A stretch of DNA of 64,000 bases from JBCAXA01 sp038749025 (GCA_038749025.1 JBCDIL010000005.1:124001-188000); one strand, 5' to 3'. Counted from the stretch's first letter, positions 1 to 8,853 are shown. Program-made: numbers and translations. The notes: generated from the sequence alone by a model not told the origin.

Positions 1-122
1 CGGGCATCGCGAAATAGGATATCGAGGTGGTCGGCGTCCAGCGGACGATACCGCGCTTTTAGATCGGCAGCGGCCTGCTGCGCTGCTTGCATCGCCTGCA
101 ATTGCTCCGGACTCATTTCCAT
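1..122 (-). CDS. Nitroreductase family protein, N-terminal fragment (partial)
   Basis: Reading leftwards from an ATG at 122, about 40 residues are open up to the window edge, so the gene is cut off. The peptide ends in LDADHLDILFRDA. This resembles the first conserved block of RutE/HadB-type FMN nitroreductases (malonic semialdehyde reductase family), where LFRDARTHNGW is typical. A second in-frame ATG lies at 116. The gene is divergent from the PhyH gene, with about 170 bp between. The family call rests on one short motif, so it is tentative; no catalytic residue is visible. Confidence 0.5.
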   Translation of the reverse strand, partial: MEMSPEQLQAMQAAQQAAADLKARYRPLDADHLDILFRDA

Positions 123-291
123 CGTCGATTCCCCCATGCACGTCGGAGGCTACCTCGCTGGACGGCAGCCGACCGAATCGCCTAATATTATGTTTGTACT
201 CAAAAATAATAGCAGCAAAACATGCACACGAGCACTTTTTTCGTTGTGCCGCTGCAGATTCAACCGCTTGCGATAACCATAGGGGGTTCAA
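123..291. promoter_or_regulatory. Divergent intergenic region between nitroreductase-like and PhyH genes
   Basis: This stretch is non-coding and has an AT-rich core at about 183-225, unlike the GC-rich flanks. It must hold the promoters for both divergent genes. An AGGGGG Shine-Dalgarno just precedes the ATG at 292. No clear operator palindrome was found. Confidence 0.4.
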
Positions 292-1251
292 ATGACTTTC
301 GCAGCGACACCTAAACGCGATCTCACCCGCACCGAGATTCAGCAATTCCACGACGATGGGGTGATTCTCGTGCGCGATGCGCTCGAGCCCAATTGGCTCG
401 AACTGATCGAAGACGGAATCGAAAAGGCGCGCGCCGACCTATCCATGATCGGTAAATTCATGTCGAAAGGGACGGACGGCTACGAAATGGATGTGTTCCT
501 GTGGAAACGCATCGATGCCCTGCGGGACGCCATTTACTATGGCCCGTTCGCCCACTGGGCCCAGCAACTGATGGGCAGTAAGGAAGTGCGATTCTTTTAC
601 GATCAGATGTTCGTTAAAGAACCGGGTACGAATGCGCCAACGCCGTGGCACCAAGATCTGTCGTTCTGGCCAATCCGAGGCGAGCAGATTTGCTCGATGT
701 GGATAACGGTCGACGAAGTCAGCCGTGAATCGTCGGGCCTGATGTACGTTAAGGGTTCACACCGTTGGCCGCAGCGCTTCAAGGCGATCTCGCCCGATTA
801 CTTTGAACCGATCATCGACGAAAAGATGGACGATATTCCAGACATTAACGCCGACCCGGACGCGTACGATCTCGTCGACTGGGACATGCAGCCGGGGGAC
901 ATACTGATGTTTCATCCGCTAACGCTGCATGGCTCCTATGGCAACTCGCACCGCGACCGGCGACGGCGCGCGATCGCCTTTCGCTGGACCGGCGACGATG
1001 TTGTCTACGCACCGTCCCCGACCCGCATGGGGATCAATTTTCGGCATGAGTCGGTCGCCGGTGGGCCACTGCGCGGCGCCGCGTTTCCGAGGATCATTCC
1101 AACGCACATCCCGGAGGAACGTGCTGTTCGCTTGCGTCCTGAGACACCGGCCAAGAAAGAAGTGTTGCGCGGTATCGCTAAGTCCTTTCTCGCCAAGTTA
1201 AGCCCAAAGACCACGGTAGAAAAGAGCAAGCTCAAGCAGACGTGGAACTAG
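292..1251 (+). CDS. Phytanoyl-CoA dioxygenase (PhyH) family protein
   Basis: This 319-residue protein has the hallmarks of Fe(II)/2-oxoglutarate dioxygenases of the PhyH family. The HxD iron motif is visible as TPWHQD (H120, D122), and the distal iron His is probably H213 in LTLHGS. An Arg-rich stretch near 222-231 (RRRRAIAFRW) probably binds 2-oxoglutarate. The length is normal for the family. Members hydroxylate or halogenate small hydrophobic substrates in the cytoplasm, and the substrate here is unknown. The ATG has a strong AGGGGG site. The thiolase gene follows 35 bp downstream on the same strand, suggesting joint use in acyl or terpenoid-like carbon breakdown (inference). Confidence 0.85.
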   Translation: MTFAATPKRDLTRTEIQQFHDDGVILVRDALEPNWLELIEDGIEKARADLSMIGKFMSKGTDGYEMDVFLWKRIDALRDAIYYGPFAHWAQQLMGSKEVRFFYDQMFVKEPGTNAPTPWHQDLSFWPIRGEQICSMWITVDEVSRESSGLMYVKGSHRWPQRFKAISPDYFEPIIDEKMDDIPDINADPDAYDLVDWDMQPGDILMFHPLTLHGSYGNSHRDRRRRAIAFRWTGDDVVYAPSPTRMGINFRHESVAGGPLRGAAFPRIIPTHIPEERAVRLRPETPAKKEVLRGIAKSFLAKLSPKTTVEKSKLKQTWN

Positions 1252-1286
1252 ACCAAGCACCCGAGCATTAGTAGAGAGACTCCATT

Positions 1287-2465
1287 ATGAAACAAGCGGT
1301 CATCGTCTCGACAGCACGCACCGGCCTTGCCAAATCGTACCGTGGCGCATTTAACGAAACGCATGGGGCGACAATGGGCGGCCACGTCGTAGAACACGCG
1401 GTGAGTCGCTCCGGCATCGACCCAGCGCTCATCGAAGACTGCTTCATGGGATGCGGCTACCCCGAGGGGTGGACGGGGCAAAACATCGCTCGCCAGTCCG
1501 TGATTCGGGCCGGTTTACCGGTCGAGGTTGCGGCCGTCACCGTCAATCGATTTTGCTCGTCAGGCCTGCAGTCTGTTGCGATGGCAGCCCATGCGATTGT
1601 CATGGAAGGAGCGCCGGCTGCGATCGGGGCGGGCGTTGAGAGTATCAGTCAAATGCCGCCGACCCGCCCGCCACAAGCCCGTGAAAGCTGGATCGAGGAG
1701 CACAAGCCCGAACTTTACCTGTCGATGATCCAAACGGCCGATATCGTCGCTGAGCGGTATGACATCAGCCGCGCCGCCCAAGACGAACTGGCGTTGGTTA
1801 GCCAGCAACGGACCGCCGCCGCACAGGCAGCCGGCAAACTCGATGATGAAATCGTTCCGATTACCGTGACACAAGCCTTCAAAGACAAAGAATCTGGAGA
1901 GGTCACGCGCAAGGAAGTGACGTTTTCCATGGACGATTGCAATCGGCCCAATACAACGTTGGAAGGCTTAGCGGGCTTGAGTCCGGTTCAAGGCGACGGC
2001 CACTACATAACGGCGGGCAACGCTTCGCAGTTATCGGATGGCGCTGCGGCGCTAGTCCTGATGGATAGCGATCTTGCCGAAAAAGAGGGAATAGCGCCGC
2101 TCGGCGCCTTCAAAGGCTTTGTTGTCGCTGGTTGCGAACCCGACGAAATGGGTATCGGCCCCGTGTTTGCTGTCCCACGCTTGTTGGCGCGCCATGGATT
2201 GACGGTGAGCGATATCGACCTTTGGGAATTGAACGAGGCATTCGCGAGCCAGGCACTGTATTGCCGTAACCGTTTGGAGATCGATCCCGACATCTGCAAC
2301 GTGAACGGCGGCTCCATTTCCATTGGCCATCCGTTCGGTATGACGGGCGCCAGGATGACCGGCCACCTGTTGCTAGAGGGTCGACGCCGTGGCGCAAAAC
2401 TGGGCGTGGTCACCATGTGTATCGGTGGCGGCATGGGCGCCGCTGGTCTGTTCGAAATTTTCTGA
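1287..2465 (+). CDS. Acetyl-CoA C-acetyltransferase family thiolase
   Basis: At 392 residues this is a full-length thiolase. The nucleophilic cysteine sits in NRFCSSGLQS (C90). The catalytic His is in GHPFGMTGAR (H348), and the second Cys lies in CIGGGMGAAG (C378). These enzymes cleave 3-ketoacyl-CoA with CoA in beta-oxidation, or condense acetyl-CoA units in the reverse direction. It follows the PhyH gene with 35 bp between and probably shares its transcript, which points to acyl-CoA degradation. The family is certain; whether it is a degradative (FadA-like) or biosynthetic enzyme is not settled by sequence alone. Confidence 0.93.
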   Translation: MKQAVIVSTARTGLAKSYRGAFNETHGATMGGHVVEHAVSRSGIDPALIEDCFMGCGYPEGWTGQNIARQSVIRAGLPVEVAAVTVNRFCSSGLQSVAMAAHAIVMEGAPAAIGAGVESISQMPPTRPPQARESWIEEHKPELYLSMIQTADIVAERYDISRAAQDELALVSQQRTAAAQAAGKLDDEIVPITVTQAFKDKESGEVTRKEVTFSMDDCNRPNTTLEGLAGLSPVQGDGHYITAGNASQLSDGAAALVLMDSDLAEKEGIAPLGAFKGFVVAGCEPDEMGIGPVFAVPRLLARHGLTVSDIDLWELNEAFASQALYCRNRLEIDPDICNVNGGSISIGHPFGMTGARMTGHLLLEGRRRGAKLGVVTMCIGGGMGAAGLFEIF

Positions 2466-2542
2466 CGACCACCTGGATGACCAGCACCCTTGACCGGAGC
2501 GCGCGAACGGACACTGCGCCTCGGTCCGATGGTTGCCCGTTG

Positions 2543-4261
2543 CTAATCGCTCGGCAGCTTAAAAACGACCATGGCGCTCCCTTTGCCATTCGATGTCCGG
2601 TCACCGGTGAGCAGGGCGAAAGCACCAGCCACCCCAGCGCCACCGCCGGTGGCAATCGCCACGTATTGCTCGCCATCGATCGCATACGTGATGGGGAATC
2701 CCGAGACCGGTGAGCCGAGTACCGTTTGCCAGATAATTTCTCCCGTGGTGGCATCAAACGCGCTGAAACGACGTCCGAAGTCTCCAGCGAATAACAATTC
2801 ACCGGCCGTTGCCAACACGGAATAGAGCGGCGACGGTTGCTCATACTTCCAGAGCGTTTCGCCGGTTTCGACGTTGATCGCATCCAAACGGCCGAACCGG
2901 TCTTTGCCCTCCGGCATCGGGAATCCTTTGATGGTTACCTGATACCGTGGGTCTTGATCACCGGCCGCGACGTCCATGCAAGTGTTAAAACTCGGGATGA
3001 ACATCACCTTGGAGCGCGGGTCGTACGAGCCCGTCGGCCAGTCCTTACCGCCGAATATCGCTGGACAAACGATACCGTAGTCAGCGGATTGTTCCGTCGG
3101 GATCACAGCTTCATTAATGGTGACGGCGCCGGACGTTGGGTCGATTGCCGTCACGACATTCTGTTTGACGGTTTGCTTGGCCCAGTAAAACTCGCCGGTC
3201 TCGCGATTCAGCGTCCAGACAATACCGGTCTTGCCGGGAACACCGGTCATGAGTTTCTGGGTTCCCGTGGGCAATGACGGATTGCTAACCCACACCGAAT
3301 CTGCGTTCGGTCGGACCTCGGCATCAACCAGCATGCGCTCATACGTGTGGTCCATGTCCCAGTTGTCGCGCGGCAGGTGCTGGAAGTACCACTTCTTGTC
3401 GCCCGTCGCGGGATCGAGCGCTAGCGTAGCGTTGGTATACAGCATCGCGCCATCGCCCGAACCGCGCAGCGTTTCTGGAGCTGGCGCCGGCCCGGACGTA
3501 CCCCAATAGAGCGTATCGAGCTCCGGGTCGAACGAGCCGACCATCCAGACGCCGGCGTGAATACGCCGCTCCCACTCGAGTCCGCCCCAAGTCTCGTCAC
3601 CGGGTTCCCCTGGCTTTGGAATGACGTAAACGCGCCAAAGCTCTTCGCCCGTCTCAGCATCGTGAGCGGCGACAAAGCATCCGCCGGGTTTGGAGAAGCC
3701 GCAGGTTCTCCCAGAGAACACTCGGCCGTCGGCGATGATCGGACCTGCCGAATGGGAAACATCCACCGGGTTGCCGACACTCGACTCCCAGACCAGCTCA
3801 CCGGTGTCCTTGTTAAGGGCAATGATGTGCGCATCCATCGTCGCGTGGTAGATCTTGTCGCCGTAAATCGCGATGTTGCGCGTGCGGTCACCGGAGGAAT
3901 GGACTTTCTCTGGCTTTTCGCGGCGGTATTCCCAGATTAAATCGCCGCTGGTCGCGTCATGGGCAGTTAATACGTCGCCTGGATGCGGCAAGTACATCAC
4001 ACCGTCGTGCACCAGCGGTGTGGCCTGATTTGTCCCTGGCTCCATGGGCCAGATCCACGCCAGACTTAGGTCTTTAACGTTGTCCTTGGTGATCTGGTTG
4101 AGCTCACTGTAGCCCCAGCTCTGATAGTTCGCGCGGAACATCAACCAGTCTTCAGCGGCCGGCGACTCGAGCATGTCGTCAGTGACTTGGGCGTTGCCGG
4201 GCCTGACGATGCTCATCGCCATCGCCAACAACACGATGGCGCTACATCGGTTTTCTTTCAT
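2543..4261 (-). CDS. PQQ-dependent alcohol dehydrogenase family protein, periplasmic
   Basis: This 572-residue quinoprotein has a signal peptide (about residues 1-24, ending in GNAQ) and repeated W-motif blades such as DTGELVWES and ETGETLWKYE of an eight-bladed propeller. The start is ATG 4261, preceded by GAGGGGG; the frame extends further upstream but has no support there. The probable catalytic base is in NWDMDH (D302), with a second Asp at +2 (D304). That is the position associated with lanthanide-using members. No vicinal Cys-Cys pair is present, unlike classical methanol and ethanol dehydrogenases. There is no fused cytochrome domain. It lies in an apparent operon 38 bp after a lectin-like gene. 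The substrate is unknown. Confidence 0.88.
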   Translation of the reverse strand: MKENRCSAIVLLAMAMSIVRPGNAQVTDDMLESPAAEDWLMFRANYQSWGYSELNQITKDNVKDLSLAWIWPMEPGTNQATPLVHDGVMYLPHPGDVLTAHDATSGDLIWEYRREKPEKVHSSGDRTRNIAIYGDKIYHATMDAHIIALNKDTGELVWESSVGNPVDVSHSAGPIIADGRVFSGRTCGFSKPGGCFVAAHDAETGEELWRVYVIPKPGEPGDETWGGLEWERRIHAGVWMVGSFDPELDTLYWGTSGPAPAPETLRGSGDGAMLYTNATLALDPATGDKKWYFQHLPRDNWDMDHTYERMLVDAEVRPNADSVWVSNPSLPTGTQKLMTGVPGKTGIVWTLNRETGEFYWAKQTVKQNVVTAIDPTSGAVTINEAVIPTEQSADYGIVCPAIFGGKDWPTGSYDPRSKVMFIPSFNTCMDVAAGDQDPRYQVTIKGFPMPEGKDRFGRLDAINVETGETLWKYEQPSPLYSVLATAGELLFAGDFGRRFSAFDATTGEIIWQTVLGSPVSGFPITYAIDGEQYVAIATGGGAGVAGAFALLTGDRTSNGKGSAMVVFKLPSD

Positions 4262-4299
4262 GATCGTGTCCCCCTCGCTCGAACGAAACGTTCGACGGA

Positions 4300-4923
4300 C
4301 TATTCGGTGGCTTGCCAACGTGACATGGCCGGGTCTTCCGTGCCGCAGGTGCGCAACTCCAAAAACCGCATAAGGTGCGTGAATTGCGCGTTGACCGAGC
4401 GGCCCCGACCGTAAGCGTCTTGCCCGTCCACGGCGCGTACGCCCGGACCGGCTGGCCCGGTCTTTTCGACGTGGATGCACAGCGTCGTGTCTCTCAGCTG
4501 AAATTCACCTCGCGCCGTGTAGTCGAACGTTTGCTCCGGCTTATCGGCACACTCGCGCAGGTCGAGCTTGGCGCCGGTGTCGGTGGCGAGAGCCTCGAAA
4601 CACAAATCGGTTGTCTCGTGCGTCCAACGAATCTGGCCAGCTGATCGCGTATTGAAGGCAAACACTTGATCGGCCAGCGCGTCGGCGTGGCAGGTATGAG
4701 CAACGAGCGGCGCCTCTTTAACCCGTGCGTTGACGGGCCCGGGCACATCAAGACAGTAGCCGTCGGGCTCATCCAAAAAGCGTGTGAGACGGATCCGGCC
4801 CTCGTAGCCGTCCGCCGCGGCGAGCGTCGGGTCCATAGGACCGGCCGATGCTGGTCCGCCAGCGAATACCATCAGCCAGGCAACAATGGTCAAGCTTAGT
4901 CGCGATGCACGATTACCCCGCAT
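4300..4923 (-). CDS. Exported ricin-B-like (beta-trefoil) protein
   Basis: This 207-residue protein starts with a signal peptide (hydrophobic stretch about 10-26, cleavage near GGPASAG). It contains repeats of the type CLDVPG...VFAF and CFEALATDTGAKLDL, with paired cysteines. These recall ricin-type beta-trefoil carbohydrate-binding domains, though canonical QxW triplets are weak. The ATG at 4923 has a GGAGAG site. The gene precedes the PQQ dehydrogenase by 38 bp, so it is probably an accessory periplasmic protein for it, perhaps holding substrate or enzyme near the envelope (inference). The family assignment is moderate. Confidence 0.6.
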   Translation of the reverse strand: MRGNRASRLSLTIVAWLMVFAGGPASAGPMDPTLAAADGYEGRIRLTRFLDEPDGYCLDVPGPVNARVKEAPLVAHTCHADALADQVFAFNTRSAGQIRWTHETTDLCFEALATDTGAKLDLRECADKPEQTFDYTARGEFQLRDTTLCIHVEKTGPAGPGVRAVDGQDAYGRGRSVNAQFTHLMRFLELRTCGTEDPAMSRWQATE

Positions 4924-5033
4924 GGATCTCTCCGTGAATGCTTATTCGCAAATTATACGGACTTATTTTTGCTTACATTCACATTCTAGGAGAATTGACG
5001 GAAAAGCGCCAACGCCCTAATGCCGGACCCTAA

Positions 5034-5384
5034 TCGAGTGTTCTCCGTCGCTGTCGGCGCGTTGTTGTTCCGGCGCCGTTGCCGCCGGTTGACGCCGATT
5101 TCGAAGCGGCTTATCTGCTGGTTACGCGAAGTTTCGACGCGCACCGCATCACGGGCCGCTACGACGGTTTCTCGGTCGTCGATAACGATCAAACGCCGCT
5201 GGACAACAATGCTGAGAATGGTCATGCCTGGACATTCAGCTATCAATACGCGCTCAACGACTCCGTTTCGTTAGCGGCCGAGTGGGTTCGCATCGACTCG
5301 TTCAGACCGAGCTACCGTTACCTGGGCTTATCTCCAAACGCCGTCGAGGTGCAACGTCAATTGATGCTGCGGGTGCGTTTCTAG
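5034..5384 (+). pseudogene. C-terminal remnant of an outer-membrane porin-like beta-barrel protein
   Basis: One frame is open from 5034 to the stop at 5382-5384 and encodes about 116 residues. The last ~80 read like the final beta-strands of an outer-membrane barrel: alternating pattern, HAWTFSYQYALNDSVSLAAE, and a C-terminal Phe after RQLMLRVR, as needed for BAM recognition. No signal peptide, RBS or N-terminal barrel precedes it, and a stop lies directly upstream. It is best read as the tail of a degraded porin gene rather than a working gene. A TTG at 5079 is the only possible start. Confidence 0.6.
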
Positions 5385-5429
5385 TTACGACCTAACGATG
5401 GTTGTCTTGACGGGCCTCGATGCGAATCG

Positions 5430-5930
5430 CTAGGTGTCAAACTTCTCCCAGCCATGGCCATTGAAGGGGTCCACACCCAGCTGGCGCATGACGTGCGGAA
5501 AATCCACCATCACCCAATTATCGACAATCTTGCCGTCGACAACTTTCCAAAAATCCATGTAGCGAATCTCGACGCGCTTACCGGTTGGCATGATGCCCAT
5601 GAATTCACCGGTGTGGTCGGCCTCTTGACGGCCGAAGGCTGCACACCACTCGCCCTGCGTAATGCGAGCCTCATCGATGCAGACTTTATTCGAGAACGCT
5701 GCTTGGAATGGGCGTTGCCAGCCCTCTTGAAACTCCTTCAGCCCGTTCTTGAATCCACAGCCGGCATTGCCGATCCACCGAAACGTCTCGGCGAAAAAAC
5801 GCCCCATGTTGTCGATGTCATGATCGTTGAGCCCGTCGACCATCGCATCGATGGTGGCCAGGGTTTCGTCGGTCTTGGAGAGATCGTTATCAGCCGTTAA
5901 CAGGCCTTGCTCCGGTCGTGAACCTTTCAT
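5430..5930 (-). CDS. SnoaL/NTF2-like domain protein
   Basis: From ATG 5930 this encodes 166 residues of a cone-shaped alpha+beta (SnoaL-like, NTF2-fold) protein. Supporting segments include ATIDAMVDGLNDHDIDNMGR, FRWIGNAGCG, and MGIMPTGKRVEIRYMDFWK followed by GKIVDNWVMVD, the usual ending of polyketide-cyclase or ester-cyclase-like proteins. An upstream in-frame ATG at 5978 would overlap the previous gene; 5930 has an AGAGAA site. It sits 16 bp after a longer two-domain SnoaL protein with a similar C-terminus, so the pair probably arose by duplication and acts together. No substrate can be given. Confidence 0.75.
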   Translation of the reverse strand: MKGSRPEQGLLTADNDLSKTDETLATIDAMVDGLNDHDIDNMGRFFAETFRWIGNAGCGFKNGLKEFQEGWQRPFQAAFSNKVCIDEARITQGEWCAAFGRQEADHTGEFMGIMPTGKRVEIRYMDFWKVVDGKIVDNWVMVDFPHVMRQLGVDPFNGHGWEKFDT

Positions 5931-5946
5931 CGAGTTTCTCTGTATA

Positions 5947-6981
5947 TCAGGGTTTGAAGTCGTATGGTTGTCGGGCAATGGTGGTTTGCTGCATACGTGC
6001 CAAGACGTCGACGCCGAGCTGTCGCCACACGTCGAGCAGATCGATCAACACCCAGTTTTCGCGAATCCGACCCTCCTCACACCGCCAGATATCGAGACTC
6101 GCGAAAGACAGCGATTGCCCAGATGGCGCGATACCCATCCAGCCGTCACCGGATACGGTCGCCCGCATGGCGGGCCAGCCGCAGAAAAAGACGTAGTTAC
6201 CATCGGCAAAGTAACAATTGCGGCCGTCACCCTCGGTATCGGCGCTGCGATCGGGCATCGCGGAAAGAAAGGGAATCTGGTGCCAATTGCGAAAACCCGA
6301 GAGTCGCCGGTTTGAACCGATGCCCGCCGGTCCGTACCAGTTCATTTTGGGATGCCAGTAACGATCGAGCTGCATGGCTTCAGCGCCGCCCTCGGCATAC
6401 CGACCGAGACCTTCGACCATGGCATCGACTAACGCCAAGCAGGCCGCCGAATCGGCAGGGTCACTGCTTTGCATTTGGACGCCGTCTTGTGTCGCCGGTC
6501 CGGGTACGCCGAACTCAACACCTAAGCTAGGCGCCATTGGCCACGCCCCAGCTTGAATCATGACGGACGGGATATCCCAAAGCAGCTTAGCTTCGACGAT
6601 CATCTCGCCGGCGAATCGAAAGTACTCGATGTAACGCATCGAAACGAGTTGTCGAGTGGCCGGAATATTGAGCCACGGGCGCTCAAAAACGCCGGTGTAA
6701 AAGCCGCCGCAGCCAATCCACGTCTCGCCGGCATCGATCGCACCGCCGACGATATAGTCGCGCCGCTCTAAGTCCGGTATCGCGGCGAGCAACGGCCTGA
6801 ACCCTATGTCGAACAGATTCTCGGGTCCGACCACATCGCCGAGCGGATGGGGCAGCCGGATTTGGCAATCCTCGGCCAAGAGCTTGCGCAGTTGACCCGG
6901 CAATCGATTGGCGTCGCAGTTGTATAGGGCTTGGCGAAAGCCATTGAATCGTTGTTTGGCAATGGCGACGTCGTCTGGCAT
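5947..6981 (-). CDS. Two-domain SnoaL/NTF2-like protein
   Basis: The reading frame holds two successive SnoaL-like domains, roughly residues 5-150 and 175-335 from the ATG at 6981. Each has the family pattern: the first ends MRYIEYFRFAGEMIVEAKLL, the second MGIAPSGQSLSFASLDIWR then IRENWVLIDLLDVWRQLGVD. The second domain is clearly related to the neighbouring gene at 5430-5930 (both end in a VDLLDVWRQLGVD-type segment). An alternative TTG start at 7017 adds 12 residues. The reaction is unknown; this fold serves cyclases, isomerases, hydrolases and binding proteins. It is divergent from the cupin gene. Confidence 0.72.
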   Translation of the reverse strand: MPDDVAIAKQRFNGFRQALYNCDANRLPGQLRKLLAEDCQIRLPHPLGDVVGPENLFDIGFRPLLAAIPDLERRDYIVGGAIDAGETWIGCGGFYTGVFERPWLNIPATRQLVSMRYIEYFRFAGEMIVEAKLLWDIPSVMIQAGAWPMAPSLGVEFGVPGPATQDGVQMQSSDPADSAACLALVDAMVEGLGRYAEGGAEAMQLDRYWHPKMNWYGPAGIGSNRRLSGFRNWHQIPFLSAMPDRSADTEGDGRNCYFADGNYVFFCGWPAMRATVSGDGWMGIAPSGQSLSFASLDIWRCEEGRIRENWVLIDLLDVWRQLGVDVLARMQQTTIARQPYDFKP

Positions 6982-7127
6982 GGCACCGGAATATATTGCA
7001 TTCGAAGTCAAAATCAATAGTGACCGGCACTATCGCCATAGAGCCTTGCCCACCTGATCGCACAGAACCGGCCGCTGGGTTATCGTCGGTTGGCGTTGTT
7101 CGTCTGTAAAACCTAAGGAGATGCCTC

Positions 7128-7577
7128 ATGGCGACCGACTGGCAACAGCACGGCGTAAAGGTTGTGCATGCCGAGGCCCTGGACGCCAATACACCGCAAA
7201 CGCCGGGGATGTCACGTGCCGCCGCGATTACCCAAGCGACCACCGGCGCCGAAAAACTGTGGGCGGGCACGGTAACGATTGACCCAAACGTGAAAACCGG
7301 GGCGCATCACCACGGCGAGCTCGAGAGCGTTATCTATGTGGTGAGCGGACGTGCGCGAATGCGCTGGGGCGAGCGCTTGGAGTTCACGGCCGAGGCAGGA
7401 CCCGGCGACTTTATTTACGTGCCACCGTTCGTGCCGCATCAGGAAATCAATGCCGCCGAGAACGAAGCGCTCGAATGTGTTCTCGTACGGAGCGGGCAGA
7501 AACCGATTGTCGTGAACCTCGACATCGAGCCAGTCGAGTTGCCCGAGGGAACTTGGCGGGATGGCATCCATGACTGA
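7128..7577 (+). CDS. Cupin-domain protein
   Basis: This 149-residue single-domain cupin has the first motif GAHHHGELE (H60, H62, E66) followed by a Gly at 73. The second motif contains PGDFIYVPPFVPHQE with the fourth metal ligand H104. All usual metal ligands are present, so it is likely a metal-binding dioxygenase, isomerase or binding protein. The start ATG is preceded by AAGGAGATG. It is divergent from the SnoaL pair and probably belongs to the same functional group. A REP triplet directly follows the stop codon. Confidence 0.85.
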   Translation: MATDWQQHGVKVVHAEALDANTPQTPGMSRAAAITQATTGAEKLWAGTVTIDPNVKTGAHHHGELESVIYVVSGRARMRWGERLEFTAEAGPGDFIYVPPFVPHQEINAAENEALECVLVRSGQKPIVVNLDIEPVELPEGTWRDGIHD

Positions 7578-7591
7578 GATGCAAAGCGACA

Positions 7592-7712
7592 TTGTGTGGG
7601 AGTCGTGTCGGCGAGACTCCGAACGTTGCTACATCGCGGCGGGTCGCCGCTCCCACATCAGTAGGTGCGTTTCGGCAAACGAAGGTGTGGGACCGGCGTC
7701 TCGCCGCGATGA
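7592..7712. repeat. REP-type triplet (direct-inverted-direct), locus 1
   Basis: There are three copies of a palindromic element related to GTGGGAGCGGCGTCTCGCC. They lie at about 7592-7620 (+, degenerate), 7632-7660 (inverted) and 7685-7712 (+). Each has a GTGGGA head and a GC-rich stem around a TCT or similar loop. The same element occurs in the same direct-inverted-direct order at 63189-63344. This is typical of REP sequences mobilised by REP-associated Y1 transposases (RAYT); no such gene is in the window. Confidence 0.8.
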
Positions 7713-8027
7713 CGGCAACGGCCCATGGAGCGAAAATAAACGAGACTGCTCTCCTTCGGGACTGGCACCCGGTGGAGATAACGAGGAAGGCGAAGAAACG
7801 GAGCCGATCCTCAGATTTCCAGGAGACATCTTCCTTCGGAGCGGCGAGAATAACGTGAAGGAAATTTCCGAATAGTCGGACTATGCGGTGTCAATAATTA
7901 GTGAATAACCAATGACGACAGAACGCTTGAAGGCAAATGGGAAAACACCGATGGTGTCGAGAACCCAGGAGACCGGTGAGCTGCAGTCCGCGGATCGGAG
8001 TTCACTCGATATACCAAGGAGGCGACC
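7713..8027. other. Non-coding stretch between REP triplet and PGBD gene
   Basis: No convincing gene is present. The overlapping short frames have no family signature and run through the REP copies. The stretch from about 7870 to 7920 is AT-richer and may hold the promoter of the gene at 8028. A strong AAGGAGGCGACC ribosome site ends the region. Confidence 0.4.
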
Positions 8028-8618
8028 ATGCTGCGCACAAGCATGCAAATTCTATCGATAGTGGCACTACTGGCGTCGCCAGTTGCGATGGCCGATGACC
8101 TGACGAAAATGATCCAGAAGGACCTGATCGTTCTTGGCTATGACCCGGGAAACATCCAAGGTGAACTGTCGACGGCCACCGTCGTCGCCATCTCAAAATT
8201 CCAGGCCGAGAACAACCTTGAGGTGACGGGCGATCCGACGCCGCAGCTCGCCGGAATCATCAAGGCGAAGATCGACGCCGGCAACAATGCAGCGGGCAGC
8301 ACGGCACAGATTCCGGTTAGCACAGAATCACCGCAACCCGACGCCGCCGCGTTGCAAGCCGCTCAACAGCAATGCCTGCAAGAGAAAATCGAAGCGAAGC
8401 AAAAAGCCGAGAAAAAGAAAAAGGGATTTAATTCCTTACTTCGCGCGGTTGTTAACACGTCTACGCGCTTTGGCGACAGCGGCGAAATCGCCCGGCAGGT
8501 GAACGAAACAAGCCGCGACGTTTATGACGTCAACGCGACCGCAAAAGATTGGGAGCAGGCGGCAGAGGACCTTGGCTTAACGCAAGACGAGTTGGAAGAG
8601 TGCAAGAATCCGCAGTAG
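8028..8618 (+). CDS. Exported peptidoglycan-binding-domain protein with basic coiled-coil segment
   Basis: This 196-residue protein begins with a signal peptide (residues 1-22, cleavage at AMA-DD). A PG_binding_1-like module follows at about 25-85, with the pattern IQKDLIVLGYDPGNIQGEL and TVVAISKFQAENNL. Then come a Gln/Ala-rich linker, a short charged stretch (KIEAKQKAEKKKKG, about 121-134) and a C-terminal helical region with a lone Cys near the end. The start is secured by AAGGAGGCGACC. It probably sits in the periplasm bound to cell wall. There is no enzymatic domain. Confidence 0.75.
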   Translation: MLRTSMQILSIVALLASPVAMADDLTKMIQKDLIVLGYDPGNIQGELSTATVVAISKFQAENNLEVTGDPTPQLAGIIKAKIDAGNNAAGSTAQIPVSTESPQPDAAALQAAQQQCLQEKIEAKQKAEKKKKGFNSLLRAVVNTSTRFGDSGEIARQVNETSRDVYDVNATAKDWEQAAEDLGLTQDELEECKNPQ

Positions 8619-8700
8619 CGGTACACAGTCGCATACGGGCGGTTTTCTGACGCAAGCGACCTCATACCGCAAGCACCCACTAGCGCGCGAGTACGTATTA

Positions 8701-8721
8701 ATTGGCGCGCCCGAGAGGATT
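8701..8721. repeat. 21-bp direct repeat of tRNA-Arg 3' end (distal copy)
   Basis: This copy is identical over 21 bp to 8884-8904, which includes the last 16 bases of the tRNA-Arg gene. A displaced exact copy of a tRNA 3' end is the usual trace of site-specific integration (attL/attR). Only 183 bp separate the copies, and no integrase gene is left. It could be a scar of excision or a mini-element. Confidence 0.65.
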
Positions 8722-8726
8722 ACTCA

Positions 8727-8825
8727 AAACAGCCTGTAGGCTGTTTCGGCCCTGCGGGCTTCGCGGCTTACGCCGCTCGGTGAAAAACGCTATCGCGTTT
8801 TTTCGAACCTCCGCGCTGCGCGCGG
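8727..8825. repeat. Array of four small hairpins between the tRNA-end repeats
   Basis: Four perfect short inverted repeats follow one another: 8727-8746 (8-bp stem), 8763-8776 (5-bp stem), 8783-8802 (8-bp stem) and 8811-8825 (6-bp stem). A degenerate copy of the T-arm (GGTTCGAACCTGG, near 8829-8841) follows. The unrelated stems make a simple terminator unlikely, and the array looks like a structured non-coding element. No protein is encoded here. Confidence 0.5.
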
Positions 8826-8853
8826 TACGGTTCGAACCTGGAAATAGGCCAAT

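Noticed and set aside
7561..7875. Open frame across the REP triplet
   Set aside because: It runs through palindromic repeats, overlaps the cupin stop region and has no recognisable protein features.
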